DNA from: Ditylenchus dipsaci
Taxonomy: Eukaryota > Nematoda > Chromadorea > Rhabditida > Anguinidae
Length of the DNA: 64,000 bases
Reading direction: 5' to 3'
Assembly (NCBI GenBank): GCA_004194705.1
Contig: SADC01000588.1
Span: 1-64,000, forward strand
Part shown: positions 33,235-44,385 of the stretch, piece after piece
Layout of the letters: every line of letters starts with the position of its first letter
Numbering within the stretch: position 1 is the stretch's first letter
Notes under the pieces: model-generated
Told to the model about the DNA's origin: nothing
The model's input: the letters and a program-made list of their open reading frames with translations, nothing else
Databases searched by the model: none
Made by a program: the position numbers and the translations under genes

Positions 33235-33697
33235 GACCTAATACAATGGCACACAAAACAGAAAAAAATTAAAAGTGGTCAAATTTTTTTGATACAACCT
33301 GTACTAAACTCTGACTGGACAACTAAAATATTTTCGGACTACAAAACTTCTTTTAAACCACTGAAGTGCGATAGTAACAACTGCAAAAATATAAAATTTC
33401 ATCAACTGTAGATATTTTTGATGTGCATTGAGCGCTTTCAAACTGAATAATAACATCGTTTTTTTCCTATATATAAAATTTCACACGGAAATAATCAATT
33501 TATTTATAGGCAGCCCGTCTATAATCTATATTATGTACAATAGACTGTTAGAAGAGAGCTGGCACGTCTTGCTCGAAGAATAAGTACACATAGTAGAGTG
33601 AATACAACTACAACAACAAGTCACCATTCATCTGATCAGAATATCGGAAAACCAGATTTGCACACTATTTAGTATAATCAAAATATTAATTAATATA

Positions 33698-34280
33698 CAG
33701 GGTGCATCACCTATTTCCAAATTTTTCTTTTTGATACATTGGTTACTTTTTTTCTATATTTTTTTAAAAGTCTTATACCACTCGAAAGCTCTGCTTTTAG
33801 AAAATTTTTCGACTCTAAAAGCTTCGTTAAATGTTTTTGAATAAAAAGATTTGTTAGTTTGAACTTAAGGACAGTTTTTTGTAATTTTTTTTTTCGAAAT
33901 TACGATTTTTTAAAAAAGTCAACATAATAGCAAAATAAACAATTTCCAATTAATTCAATTAATTTCCACATGAGCACCTTTGTTCTCGGAGAGCAAACGC
34001 AGACGCCTTTCATAGCTCTCAATACTAGAGATAGAGTTCCAAAATGCCAAGGAAATTTCACGAATCAAAATATTTAAGGGTTTGAAAAAGATAGCTGTTA
34101 ATTCTTTTTCATTCCTGAATATCCATTTTCTAAAAATTGCATATAATTTTCCGTGAAGTTTGATTGCTCGTTAGAAAGCTGAGATTCTGAGTTACACAAA
34201 AATGCTAGAAAAATTGAAAAAAGACACAAAAAGTCGAAGAAAAATGCAATTGGAAAATTAGTCAGAAAAAGAGTCTTTTA
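33698..34280. mobile_element. M1, truncated block B copy
   Basis: Starts with the same CAGGGTGCATCACCTATTTC end but diverges after about 34250, before the region that encodes the HTH remnant in A. The right end is missing. Confidence 0.6.
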
Positions 34281-34309
34281 GTCGGAAAAAGTATTGTTCT
34301 TTTATTAAA

Positions 34310-34540
34310 ACATAATATACAGGGCGGGCAACCATTACTTTTGAACACAATTTTTTCATTCAGTAATTGATAGTGATTCGATAATTTTTTTGAGACGTTA
34401 TATTGAGCGTACACTGTAAAAGTAATAGTTAATTTTTAGGCCGATAGTGATCTCACTCTTGTCAAACCATTAATGGGGTGGTTGTAGGTTGTATGAAGTG
34501 AATCATTTCAAAAAAATTACACTATTTCGTTGATGCAATA
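34310..34540. mobile_element. single end of a mariner-type element
   Basis: Begins TATACAGGGCGGGCAACCATT, a Tc1/mariner-style end beside TA; resembles the inverse of the M1 right end (TGCCCAACCCTGTATA). No partner end was found before the next MITE. Confidence 0.35.
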
Positions 34541-34542
34541 TA

Positions 34543-34692
34543 CCGTATGTTCTGTAATAAGGGCCCTGGGCTTTTATTTACAATCCCTGTAAAACCTTGA
34601 AATTGTAAATGAAAAATGGTCTTAACTCCAAAATCCTAGTCAAAAATCAAGGAGGGTTTATTAGAAAGGGGCCTTTAGTATGGAATATACGA
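34543..34692. mobile_element. CCGTAT-family MITE
   Basis: 150 bp; ends CCGTATGTTCTGTAATAAGG and GGAATATACGA; TA on both sides. Relative of 2151-2396 and 45540-45800. Confidence 0.6.
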
Positions 34693-34734
34693 TAGTTAAC
34701 CTTCGACAACCCAAAACAGCCTTGGAATAGTGGT

Positions 34735-34960
34735 GTAGTCGAACCTGGATACAACACCAGTCCGATATACGCAAATGGAACGAGTTGATTAGCAACCGAT
34801 ATTTGCGAAACAATTTGTCTGCGATGTTTTTCAAATTAGCGATGCGATATGCGATATTTTGAAAAACCTGCGTGCGATACTACGATTGGATATTTTTGGC
34901 TCTAATATAACGGGAGCAGTATTTTCGAAGCGATACACCGCTCGTCAGTGTCTCTAATTC
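34735..34960. repeat. TGCGATGCGATAT-motif element fragment
   Basis: A truncated pogo-like end (about 34738-34760) is joined to a sequence rich in GCGATATGCGATATTTT words. The right end GCTCGTCAGTGTCTCTAATT matches that of the fuller copy at 57.48-57.79 kb. Confidence 0.5.
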
Positions 34961-34972
34961 TGTCACTACGTA

Positions 34973-35417
34973 TAGGGTGTCAGACATTACGCGCACTTTT
35001 TTCTTTTTGTCCCAATTATTCTAATATCTTGTTTATTTTGATTTTATGAATGTTGTCGGCATCATATATCTCTGTTTTAAATTCATTTTAGGTTCAGATA
35101 GTTGCTAGAATCAAAAGCAAGAGTAGCGCGAACGATTTCCGTGAAACAGTTCGAATTGAGCCAGAAGTAATGTGCCGAATCATCGTCAATGAGTGCTCCG
35201 ACAGGTTTTTATTTTTTGTTGCAATTTATAATTTCGTTCTTGAATGTTTTTGATTTTCAATCGAATAAGAGCAATGGGAAATATGTATTAGTCATTATTG
35301 AAAAACCCACAATTCTGGAGATTTCCGCGGGTAAGGTTTCCGATAACGGAAATCGATCGGGCAAAGAGCTGCCTACCCAAATTTTTTTTTGTGTGCGCGT
35401 AATTTCCGGACACCCTG
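34973..35417. mobile_element. Tc1/mariner-type element with TAGGGTGTC ends
   Basis: 445 bp; left TAGGGTGTCAGACATTACGC, right GCGTAATTTCCGGACACCCTG; TA flanks (34971-34972, 35418-35419). The plus strand has an acceptor-like TTTTAG followed by VARIKSKSSANDFRETVRIE and then VMCRIIVNECSDR (about 35095-35205), which could be a transposase C-terminal remnant. Most of a transposase is absent. Confidence 0.6.
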
Positions 35418-35809
35418 TATATTTTTCTCAACTTGTGATTGAATAAATAGACAGTACATAAGTGATAAAAGAAACAGTGAAATATCTTCTTTGGTCTTAA
35501 TCAATCATTTTAAAAAAAAGTTGAAGTTATGTTGACATGATTTAATAGTTAACTTAAATACTTAAAAATAGTTAACCGCTTTAACAACCCTCCTTAACAG
35601 CTGTGATAGCTCTATAGATATCAGCGGCGCTAATAGTCAAATCTTCCGTGAACCTACCTCCTACCCCTCCTTAAATCGCTGTGATTACTCTTTGAAACAA
35701 CTATTCTTTCTAATTAGAAGACAAAAGTGTCGGTTATATTTTTAGTTATGGCTAAAACAGCAAATCTGAAGCAGACAAGAGTTTAATCTCCTTCTGCGGA
35801 CACAGAGGT

Positions 35810-36022
35810 TTGGAGAGAACAAAGTTCGATTTGAAATCCTTAGGCAATGCAATTGCTCAGTGGATTTTATTCACCAGACTCTTTGAAAGAACCGGTCTCC
35901 TTAAGACCAGTGCTTTGGAGCATGCAACTAACTCCATAGTGCAATGCATGACGCCTATGCTTTTTCTGCCCCCATCAGAAGGACAGGCAACCCTGGAACA
36001 GCGACTAGAGCGATTTCTCTAG
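35810..36022 (+). pseudogene. coding-like fragment FDLKSLGNAIAQWILFT, D2 copy
   Basis: Reads FDLKSLGNAIAQWILFTRLF, then the segment ALEHATNSIVQCMTPMLFLP, then SEGQATLEQRLERFL. D3 has the same peptides (41535-41829 and following) with changed frames and 60-70 further codons upstream that are deleted here. Mixed, protein-like composition. The family was not recognised. Confidence 0.3.
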
Positions 36023-36110
36023 CTTACAGGACGTCTTTTTTCTTTTATTTAAACAGATACATATATGAGAAAATATCATCGCGTAGCTCTGTGACTCTTT
36101 TTTCTAACGG

Positions 36111-36728
36111 TGTTGTCGCGTCTGAAGACCCGATGGTGCCTAAGAATCGCCGGTCGTCCTGCTTAAATTTTATGTATTTTTTCTGTGTGATTTAATGTAG
36201 TTTTTCTCGTTCATTTACCCCTAATGTACCCCTTTTTTCTCTTTTTTTGCCCCTTTTGCACAGCTTGTACCCTGTAAGTTTTTTGCAGCCATCTAATGGC
36301 TTGATTTTCTCACGTCTTTTTTCTGTAAATTCTTAGCTGGGCATATCCGCCGCCAGCTTCTTCCCTTCTTTTTTCTCGACTGTGTAGTCTGTAGCCCCTG
36401 GGTACCTTCTTTTTTCTGATCGTATATGTATTGCCTGATCAGCTCCCTTCTTTTTTCTGATCAGTATATGTATTGGATCAATTGATCCGCCCTTTTTCTG
36501 CAGGCCTTGGCAAGCCGATCACTATTCCAATCACTTCGATCGTTTTCTCAAATTCTTCTCCCGTTCTGTTCTCTATTTTTCTATTAGCTATATTTTGCTT
36601 GTATTAGCTAGAAATAAAGTTAATTTCGTGTGGATTTCAAGCAAAACACACAATCACATCTAAATTAGGGCCTACCCACCCCACCTGGACTCTAATTTGT
36701 GGAAGAAGGCCCCCGGACCCGATTTTAA
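36111..36728. mobile_element. LTR-like insertion, absent from D3
   Basis: D2 and D3 are the same up to TTTTTTCTAACGGTG (D3 about 42025) and again from TATTATTTGTTGCGACAT (36733 in D2). The ~618 extra bases in D2 begin near TGTCGCGTCTG, are pyrimidine-rich with repeated CCCTTCTTTTTTCTGATC words, and carry AAATAAAG near 36610 followed by ACACACAATCACA. This suggests an LTR plus a short trailing piece (to GGACCCGATTTTAAG) that might include a primer-binding region. Flanks GGTGT/GGTTA are only a rough duplication. Confidence 0.5.
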
Positions 36729-37825
36729 GGTTATTATTTGTTGCGACATATATATATGAAGTGTAATACAAAAATGTGAGAGTTTGAATCAAATTATTTT
36801 TCTGACTTGCTTCATATTTTAACGTTTTTTCGATTGATGTTGCAACAGATAATGCGCCGTTGGAAACCAGAAAAGCTGGGCTACCTCATTGTTTCATAAT
36901 TTTGAATTTTTTTTTCAGATAATATGCACTATCCAACTTTTTTTCTAAAACTAAAAAAAGACGGCACTTTTCAGCAGAAAGATGGCATTTTTCAGTTATG
37001 ACCAGAAATACAAAAAAAAAATTTAAGTCGTGGAAAGTCAAAATATTTGAAAAAGTAAATTCACGTAGCGTGCATCAACAGGTTTGAATGTCCACGGCAC
37101 ACTTTTTACTTGAAAATTATTTTGAATTGATTCAATTATATAAAAAAGCTGTTAGATTGATTTAAAGTTATGGCTAGAACAGCAGAATTGCGGTACTTCA
37201 AAGCAGAAGAGAGTCTAATCTCATTGTTAAAATATTTTATAAGACAGAGCAGACTGCTTTGAGATAAAAAACATCGGCACTGTTTTTGCGAGTTTATTTG
37301 ATACTGAAAAGTTGAAAATAGGATAACGATCTGCTGTCGTATTTAAGGTTTGCACTTTTCTCGCGACTCAACATATTTTTATTTTCCAGCAAAATCTCAC
37401 TTTTTCAGTAGCCCTAGATAAAAATTATACATTTTCGCTGAAACCTCTCAAATGTCTTCATTTCGAGCAAATGTCCTAATTTTCGAATTCTCAACACTGT
37501 TTAGACTGATAAGTTAATCATGAAAAACAACTACGACGAAAACACTGCTCTTATAAATAAATTATTTCTTACTATCTCTTATCAACGTAACAACCTAATA
37601 AATGACGAACTTTTTTTTTTCATAATAGCAGTTAAAAAAATAAACATAATAATTTTTTTTAAAAGATGTATCAACATGCATCATGTCAATTTTTCACAAT
37701 CCAGTCTCGTGGAACACCCTATTAAAACACTTTTAAAAATATTTGAGAATAAGTAAAATAAAAAAACTGAAAATTATTTTGATATTTATATCGAATGAAA
37801 CGAAATTTTGCTTTTCAAGCATGTA

Positions 37826-38050
37826 TTATAAATGTGTGATGATTTTATCATAAAAAAGGCTGACATTAAAAAAAATTTTGATCCAGCATAAACCACTCAA
37901 ACTTTGGACGCAACCAGAGTTATCGATTGCGCACAAACTGCAGCAGAATGATTGTAGTTTCAGTAAGGGTTTTTTCGCTGAATATGTAGAAGTTTTAGTA
38001 AAATTTACCCGCTTTTTATTTATTGAAATTTTTATGAATAAGTGGTCCAA
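37826..38050 (-). pseudogene. recurrent minus-strand ORF, D2 copy
   Basis: Shares CAIDNSGCVQSLSGL with the D3 version (IDNSGCVQSFEWFMLDQ) and, more distantly, the A/B version. It differs in its surroundings by an indel at about 37963-38045. Confidence 0.2.
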
Positions 38051-38386
38051 TGACCTCTATAAATCTCGGGGCGGGCTTTCATTAATTCCCCACCCCTTTT
38101 GAGGACCTATATCTCAGCCCAGAGTGAATATTTTGCAAATCTGTTCTTTGCATTTTCTCAACTCCACGAGCTTCACCGACTCTGCTTTTTCGATTCAAAT
38201 TTTCACCCAAATTTTCGAGATTGACCTTAAATTTCTCAGATTTTCGGGGGATTGAAAATTAATCCCACATGGGGATTAATAAGGTCAAACGGAGGTTTCA
38301 GTTTACATGATTATCAATTTTAAGATCATTCATAGTTCTTTAATAGATAGGAAAATATTATTTAAAAATAAATCGAAAAACGACGC

Positions 38387-38916
38387 TAGTTGCATATACC
38401 CCCCCCCCCCCCAAATCAACCTTTTTTTAAATGTTCCAAACACCTATATCGACCTAAATCGCCTCAGAAGCTAAAAAAAGACATTATTTTTGAGTTCTGG
38501 TCATAAAAAATTGAGTTTCGGGCACTTTTGAATTTCGACTTTTTACCTGTTTTATCATGTTTTGGTCACTGAGCTGGGCAAAAAGAGCCTCTAAATGCAT
38601 TTTTTCAAGAGTCTTGCTCGGAATTATGTCTAAGGTAAGTGAGTGCGCGCATCTCTAAAACCAAGCCCTCTGCGTCCCAAAGGGGCGCAGGGGGCTTGGT
38701 TGCTTGGGTTGAGATGCGCACACCCACATACCTTAGACGCAAATCACTCGAAAGTGACTCTGGATGCATAAAAATGTATGCATATCAGAGTTTATTTATG
38801 CGGTAGGCCCCAGTGACAAAATGCTCAACATCTTGTTTCTGTTCAAAATTGGCCCTTTTGGTCCATTTTCACCCTAACACGCCTTAAATCCCTTCGAATG
38901 TGGTCAAATGGGTACA
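38387..38916. repeat. poly-C / hairpin dispersed repeat
   Basis: Begins GACGCTAGTTGCATAT with a C14 run, like the left end of the 56043 family. It continues with sequence also at 890-1160, then a strong hairpin (AAGCCCTCTGCG / CGCAGGGGGCTT, about 38664-38700), then GCGCACACCCACATACCTTA, which recurs immediately after the GTGA microsatellite at 54567. Probably a composite of more than one element. Confidence 0.45.
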
Positions 38917-40552
38917 ACGACGAAACGACCGAACTTTTGACACGACCTAATACAATGGCACACAAAACAAAAAATTAAAAGTGGTCAAATTTTCTTGATA
39001 CAACTGTACTAAACTCTGACTGGACTACTAAAATATTTTCGGACTACAAAACTTCTTTTAAACACTGAAATGCGATAGTAACAACTGCAAAAATATAAAA
39101 TTTCATCGACTGTATTTTTTGATGTGCATTGAGCGCTTTCAAACTGAATAATAACATCGTTTTTTCCTAGATATAAAATTTCACACGAAATAATCAATTT
39201 ATTTATAGCAGCCCGTCTTTAATCTATATTATGTACAATAGACTGTTAGAAGAGAGCTGGCACGTCTTGCTCGAAGAATACGTACAATAGTAGAGTGAAT
39301 ACAACTACAACAACAAGTCACCATTTATCTGATCAGAATACCGGAAACCAGATTTGCACACTATTTAGTATAATCAAGAATATTAATTAATATACAGGGT
39401 GAATCACCTATTTCCGAATTTTTCTTTTTGATACACTGGTTACTTTTTTCCCATATTTTTTTAAAAGTATTATACCACTCGAAAGCTCTGCTTTTAGAAA
39501 ATTTCTCGGCTCTAAAGCGTTAAAGTTTTTTGAATAAAAAGATCTGTTAGTTCTAACTCAAGGACAGTTTTTTGGAAATTTCTTTTTTTGAAATTACGAT
39601 TTTTTTAAAAGTCAACATAATAGCAAAATAAACAATTTCCAACTGAATCAATTAATTTTCACATGAGCACCTTCGTTCTCGGAGATCAAACGCAGACGCC
39701 TTTCATAGCTCTCATACTAGAGATAGAGTTCCAAAATGCCCAAGGAAATTTCACGAATCAGAATATTTAAGGGTTTGAAAAGATAGCTCTTACTTTTTTC
39801 CACTTCTGAATATCTATCTCCGAACAATTGTATATATTATTCCGTGAAGTTTGATTGCTTGTTAGAAAGCTAAGATCTAAGCTATATAAAAATGCTAGAA
39901 AATTTTGAAAATGAAAACAAAAAGTCCTAGAAAAATGCAAATGAAAATTAGTCGGAAAAAGAGAAAAAAATTTTATTTTTCGAGATATTATAAGATCTTT
40001 ACAAGAAAAGAGACTAAGAAACGATGACAAAGACAATGTCCAAAACAACCTTGATGCTTGGTCTTTTCGTCCGCTCGACGATTTCTTTCTCGCCCGTTGA
40101 ACTTAGTTACCAATCTCATTCGGCACCTTAGCATCTCTCCCGAGTTCTCTTCTGAAAAGAACGCCAAATGCTGACACGCTTTTGCCCTCTCGATGAACTA
40201 TTCAACGCAATTTGCCTTGACGCATTTGCCTTCAGCTGTATAAACCATAGCTAAAAAAAGAAAAATTAAACTTTTTGGTCAAATACGTTTAAAACAAAGA
40301 TCACAGCAACACAAAGAAAGAAGTTCGATGTCATTCGCTTTCCAATTTCTTCATCTTTTAAATTTAAAAAATTGTAAGTATCTGAGAAATGAAAAATTTG
40401 TGGCCAAAATTTGATGGTGCGTTATGTTGCCCAACCCTGTATATTTACTAGTAAATCCAATATTATGATATTTCTGCTTTCGCGCTCTTTGTGTGACATT
40501 TTTCAAAAAGACATTTTTGTCTTTTAACTATATTATACTATACCCGATAAGA
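38917..40552. repeat. segmental duplication block C
   Basis: Third, partial copy of the right end of A and B, starting inside the fold-back MITE (GAAACGACCGAACTTTTGAC) and including a complete M1 (39395-40439). It lacks the hAT MITE at 38944-38951 and runs straight into block D3. Confidence 0.75.
39395..40439 (-). pseudogene. M1: DNA transposon, block C copy
   Basis: Full-length paralogue of 18979-20024 with the same TA-flanked ends. The HTH-like ORF region (about 40020-40220, minus strand) has additional indels relative to A, so it is more decayed. Confidence 0.5.
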
Positions 40553-41534
40553 TAAGTGAAAAAAGAACAGTGAAATATCTTCTTTGTCTTAATCAATCAT
40601 TTAAAAAAAAGTTGAAGTTATGTTGACATGATTAATAGTTAACTTAAATACTTAAAAATAGTTAACCGCTTAACAACCCTCCTTAACAGCTGTGATAGCT
40701 CTATAGATATCAGCGGCGCTAATAGTCAATATCTTCCGTGAACCTACTCCTACCCCTCCTTAAATCGCTGTGATTACTCTTTGAAAAACTATTCTTTCTA
40801 AAAGAAGACATAGTGTTGGTTACATTTTAGTTATGGCTAAAACAGCAAATTTGAAGCAGACGAAAGTTTAATCTTATTCTGCGGACAGACAGGTTTGGAG
40901 AGAACAAAGGAAAAAAATTGGTATTGCTTGTTTCGTTAGCAAACCCTATAGTGCTTCCTTCTTCCTAGTTTCTACCATAACTATAGCGCTGTCGTCGTAT
41001 GTGTGTGGCATGACATGTTCACTGTATATTTGTTCACTGTATGTCTGTCAGTCGACATGTTAGTTGTATGTTAACAAGTTGAAACAGTAATATTTATGGA
41101 ATGCAGAAGTTTTGATATGAAATGACCAGAAAGTGATTTTAAAAGGGAGTCACGGCAGACAAATTAACTTTATGGTTCCCACATGTTTTCGACTTTTTTT
41201 TCAAAAGGCTAAATTTTTTTAACATTTTTTCCCGTAACATCTGTGATATTTGTGCTAACATCCGAAAAACATTTTTCCTGGAGCTTCTTTGTCGGCACAA
41301 TTTGAAAGTTCTGAGAAACAGTCATATAATAGAAGGACGCTGCAAGCTACGCTACGAGTCCCCAATTTGAACTTCTTCGGCTTTTAACCAGTGGTGATTG
41401 ACGCTCAAGCTATGGCTTTTGATTAGGCTTCAAGTCAGACCCAGAGCCAGAGAAAACCGAATTTGAAAAAGCTCAGAGCCAGAGCAGAGTCTAATTTTCG
41501 AAAATTCAAATTTAAAAACTTGGAAATCTTTTTT

Positions 41535-41945
41535 GTTGAGCCACAAGATTGAAATTTCACGTATAAAATACTCCATTTTTCGAGCAAACCATTATCTCTC
41601 TACGATGACTGAATGGCTACCTACTAAAACCAGGATAATGTTTCTCTCGGGAGCCAACTTCGAGAATCTGGATTCCGCAAAAAAGGATGCCTTACACCCT
41701 CGAAATCGAGATATACTCATAGAAGTCGACCAATACCACCTGTTCGATTTGAAATCCTTAGGCAATGCAATTGCTCAGTGGATTTTATTCACCATATTCT
41801 TTGAAGAACCGGTTTCCTTAAGACTATAGCTTTGGAGCATGCAACTAACTCCATAGTGCAATGCATGCCGGCTATGCCTTTTCTGACCCCATCAGAAGGA
41901 CAGGCAACCCTGGAACAGCGACTAGAGCGCTTCTTTAGCTTACAG
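41535..41945 (+). pseudogene. coding-like fragment, D3 copy
   Basis: A 98-codon ORF (to 41829) with MTEWLPTKTRIMFLSGANFE, then DALHPRNRDILIEVDQYHL and FDLKSLGNAIAQWILFT, followed after a stop by the TLEQRLERFFSLQAV segment. It is the fuller version of 35810-36022. Composition is protein-like, with no transposase, receptor or enzyme motif recognised. Possibly an exon of an unknown host or transposon gene. Confidence 0.3.
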
Positions 41946-42242
41946 GCCGTCTTTTTTTTTTATTTAAACAGTACATATATAAAAAAAATCATCGCGTAGC
42001 TCTGTGACTCTTTTTTCTAACGGTGTATTATTTGTTGCGACATAAATATGAAATGTAATACAAAAATGTGAGAGTTTGAATCAAATTATTTTTTTCGACT
42101 TGCTTCATATTTTAACGTTTTTTTGATTGATTTTGAAACAGATAATGCGCCGTTGGAAACCAGAAAAGCAGGGCTACCTCATTGTTTCATAATTTTGAAA
42201 AATTTTTTTAGATAATATGCACTATCGAAACTTTCCTTTCTA

Positions 42243-42801
42243 ACTGGTGGAAGAAAGTTCGTAATGGGTTTCTGAGCCAATTTTTTTCAATGAAAATCTT
42301 TTTTTTTAAAGTTCCAAATATACAGGGTTGAAGCATTTTAGCTCCTCTTTCAAATGGTATATAACATAATACATCTGCTTTAATGTTTAACCAACAACTT
42401 CCCCGACTTCATCAAAGTGGACCCACATTGGAAAAAACAACTGGTGATGGGCGCCAACTCCCCGAATGGAATGTCATGGACTATTTCGCTTGGCCCTATC
42501 TCCAGTCAAAGCTTGCACTGCCCCTCACAACTCAATCCCACAATTGAAAGAATCATTGGTCAGAGAATGGGATGCAATTCCCCAGAGTTATATTCAAAAT
42601 GCAATCGATAGTTTCCCTAAACGGTTGCGTAAATGTATTGCTGCTAATGGTGGTCTTTTGTGGAATAGATATATATTATGTTATATACCATTTGAAAGAG
42701 GAGCTAAAATGCTTCAACCCTGTATATTTGAAACTTTAAAAAAAAAATTTTCATTGAAAAAAATTGGCTCAGAAACCCATTACGAACTTTCTTTCACCAG
42801 T
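42243..42801 (+). pseudogene. mariner-like element with long inverted ends and transposase C terminus
   Basis: Ends ACTGGTG and CACCAGT with ~150-bp inverted repeats, TA-flanked. Inside, in two or three frames, lies a mariner/Tc1-type C-terminal region: SPN then NVMDYFAWPYLQSK (the D-Y-x-x-W-x-x-L-x-S-K segment near the last catalytic D), then LKESLVREWDAIPQSYIQNA and IDSFPKRLRKCIAANGG. Everything N-terminal is missing, so it is a deletion derivative. Within each long arm sits a TACAGGGTTGAAGC motif that looks like a second, inner terminus. Empty sites: D1 21222-21223 and D2 36946-36947. Confidence 0.85.
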
Positions 42802-43019
42802 TAAAACTAAAAAAAAGACGGCACTTTTTAGCAGAAAGATGGCACTTCTCAGTTATGACCAGGAATACAAAACAAAATTTTTTAAGTCGTGGAAAAGTCA
42901 AAATATTTGAAAAAGTAAATTCACGTAGCGTGCAATCAACAGGTTTGAATGTCCACGGCACACTTTTTACTTGAAAATTATTTTGAATTGATTCAATTAT
43001 TTAAAAAAAGCTGTTAGAT

Positions 43020-44385
43020 CAGGGTTCCGATTCAAAAATTTCAGAAATCAGACAAATTTTGCAAAAAATCAGATTTTGGCACTAAAAATCAGATTTTGTA
43101 AAATCGCATTATATGAGAAGGAAAATGAAACATTTTTATTGAAAACATATTCAACCGCACAAAGAATGACAAACAAATGTTAATAATCGTACTTTTCACC
43201 ACCATGAATCTTTTTTACAACGAGTTAGTTTTCAACAATAAATTAAACATTTCAGTCTTGTTCTCCTTGAGCTTCTTGAAAATGTTGTTAGGACCCTGCT
43301 GCTTCTGACCACCGAAATTCACTGGAGCATTGTCGGCGCAGAATGAGACGAGATTCTTGAAGAGAAGGCCGTTTTCTTGCAGCACAGATGCACTAAATGT
43401 AGCGACTAGCTGAGAGTCCTCTCCCGCAGCGACTTCATATTCAAAAGACGAACTTGTACTCTATGGCGGCAGTAAAGAACCTGAAAGGAAATTTTGTAGA
43501 AGATAAACAATGCTATAAAACAATACCTGATGATATACGGAAACAATTTGACTTCCCTGTGATTCGACGCATCAATCGAAATGAAAACGTTTGCGAACAA
43601 AATTCTTCCAACAAGCAGCGCACGGAATAAGGAGCAAGCACACAAAAAAATTTAAATATTGAATTGAGAATTCATTGAAAACCAACCTGTTAGAATTTTG
43701 GCGGTTTTATCCTGAGAACTTCCAAACTTCTTTGCCACTTCAGAATCCGGAAACATAGTGCGAAAGGGCCAGAGAAACACAATCGGCAGAGAGGAATGAC
43801 TGATTGTGGCGCGCAATGTGATAAGACCACGTTCGTTCAGCAGCAGCAGTTTTGCCATCGGCAGCAGTCGGAGCTGACCGGCTTGGCATGAAATTCGCGA
43901 GAGAATGAGTGTTTGCGCTAGCCTAAACACTCAAAGAAATAAAGCAGATCTCAACTAAACAAAATATCTCTTACCTTGGCGTTTTCCTAGTGCTTTGTCT
44001 TCGTTTGGTGCACTCGAATTGCGGCTTTGCCATGGACGTCAGATTAATATCGTCCTTGCACGGGATACAGAAAGCGTGATGTTTGTCCTTTTCTTGCTTG
44101 ACACCAGCGAAATCTTTGCATACTGCAGCTTATACTCGAGCTTTGCATGCGGATGCATATTTCTGAAAACGAAATGCAATTGCTACGCAAACACTCTTGG
44201 GTAAAGATAAAAAGCAGCGATGCAGGCAAAAAATTGAAATTAAATTAAAAATTTGAATTAAATTAACAATTAAAAATTTGCTTCATTTTTATTTTACCTT
44301 GTCTCTTTTTCAAAAATCAGACAAATCAAACCTCTTCATTGAAAATCAAACCTTTTCTGATTAATCAAACCCGATCGGAACCCTG
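43020..44385 (-). pseudogene. hAT transposon with broken transposase gene
   Basis: 1366 bp; ends CAGGGTTCCGAT and ATCGGAACCCTG; perfect 8-bp duplication TGTTAGAT (43012-43019, 44386-44393). Minus-strand transposase exons in order: a BED-like zinc-binding part (AFCIPCKDDINLTSMAKPQ, about 44120-44060); AAAERTWSYHIARHNQSFLS and, in another frame, FPDSEVAKKFGSS (about 43860-43690); SIDASNHREVKLFP (about 43580-43540); VQVRLLNMKSL and FCADNAPVNFGG with NNIFKKLKEN (about 43470-43230). These follow the order of hAT-family transposases up to the catalytic core; the C-terminal dimerisation region is missing. At least three frameshifts make it inactive. Confidence 0.85.

Larger units (their letters stand above)
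32024..33301 (-). pseudogene. M2: Tc1/mariner-like deletion derivative, block B copy
   Basis: Paralogue of 17474-18581, with ends CAGGTTGCATAAAAAAACGC and TTGATACAACCTG. The transposase N-terminal remnant (about 32740-32470) and the C-terminal tail are kept. Extra insertion: the pogo-like MITE 32140-32312. It also carries the fold-back MITE (about 32828-33059) and the hAT MITE (33064-33234). Confidence 0.7.
26933..34300. repeat. segmental duplication block B
   Basis: Second copy of block A, same orientation. B-specific features: the pogo-like MITE 32140-32312, loss of the A1 Srt exon 2 and 3 region, no MITE at 29131, and a truncated M1. The right edge lies near 34.28-34.31 kb, where another mariner-type end begins. 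Confidence 0.8.
35456..38386. repeat. segmental duplication block D2
   Basis: Collinear with D3 and, from 36.78 kb, with D1. Compared with D3 it lacks about 830 bp at 35826 (D3 40909-41742). Block F continues past this point as D3 does, so D2 is the deleted form. It carries a ~618-bp LTR-like insertion (36111-36728). It ends where an element beginning GACGCTAGTTGCATAT starts (38387). Confidence 0.75.

Noticed and set aside
44044..44229. Independent small genes inside 43020-44385
   Set aside because: These ORFs are pieces, or wrong-frame readings, of the hAT transposase.
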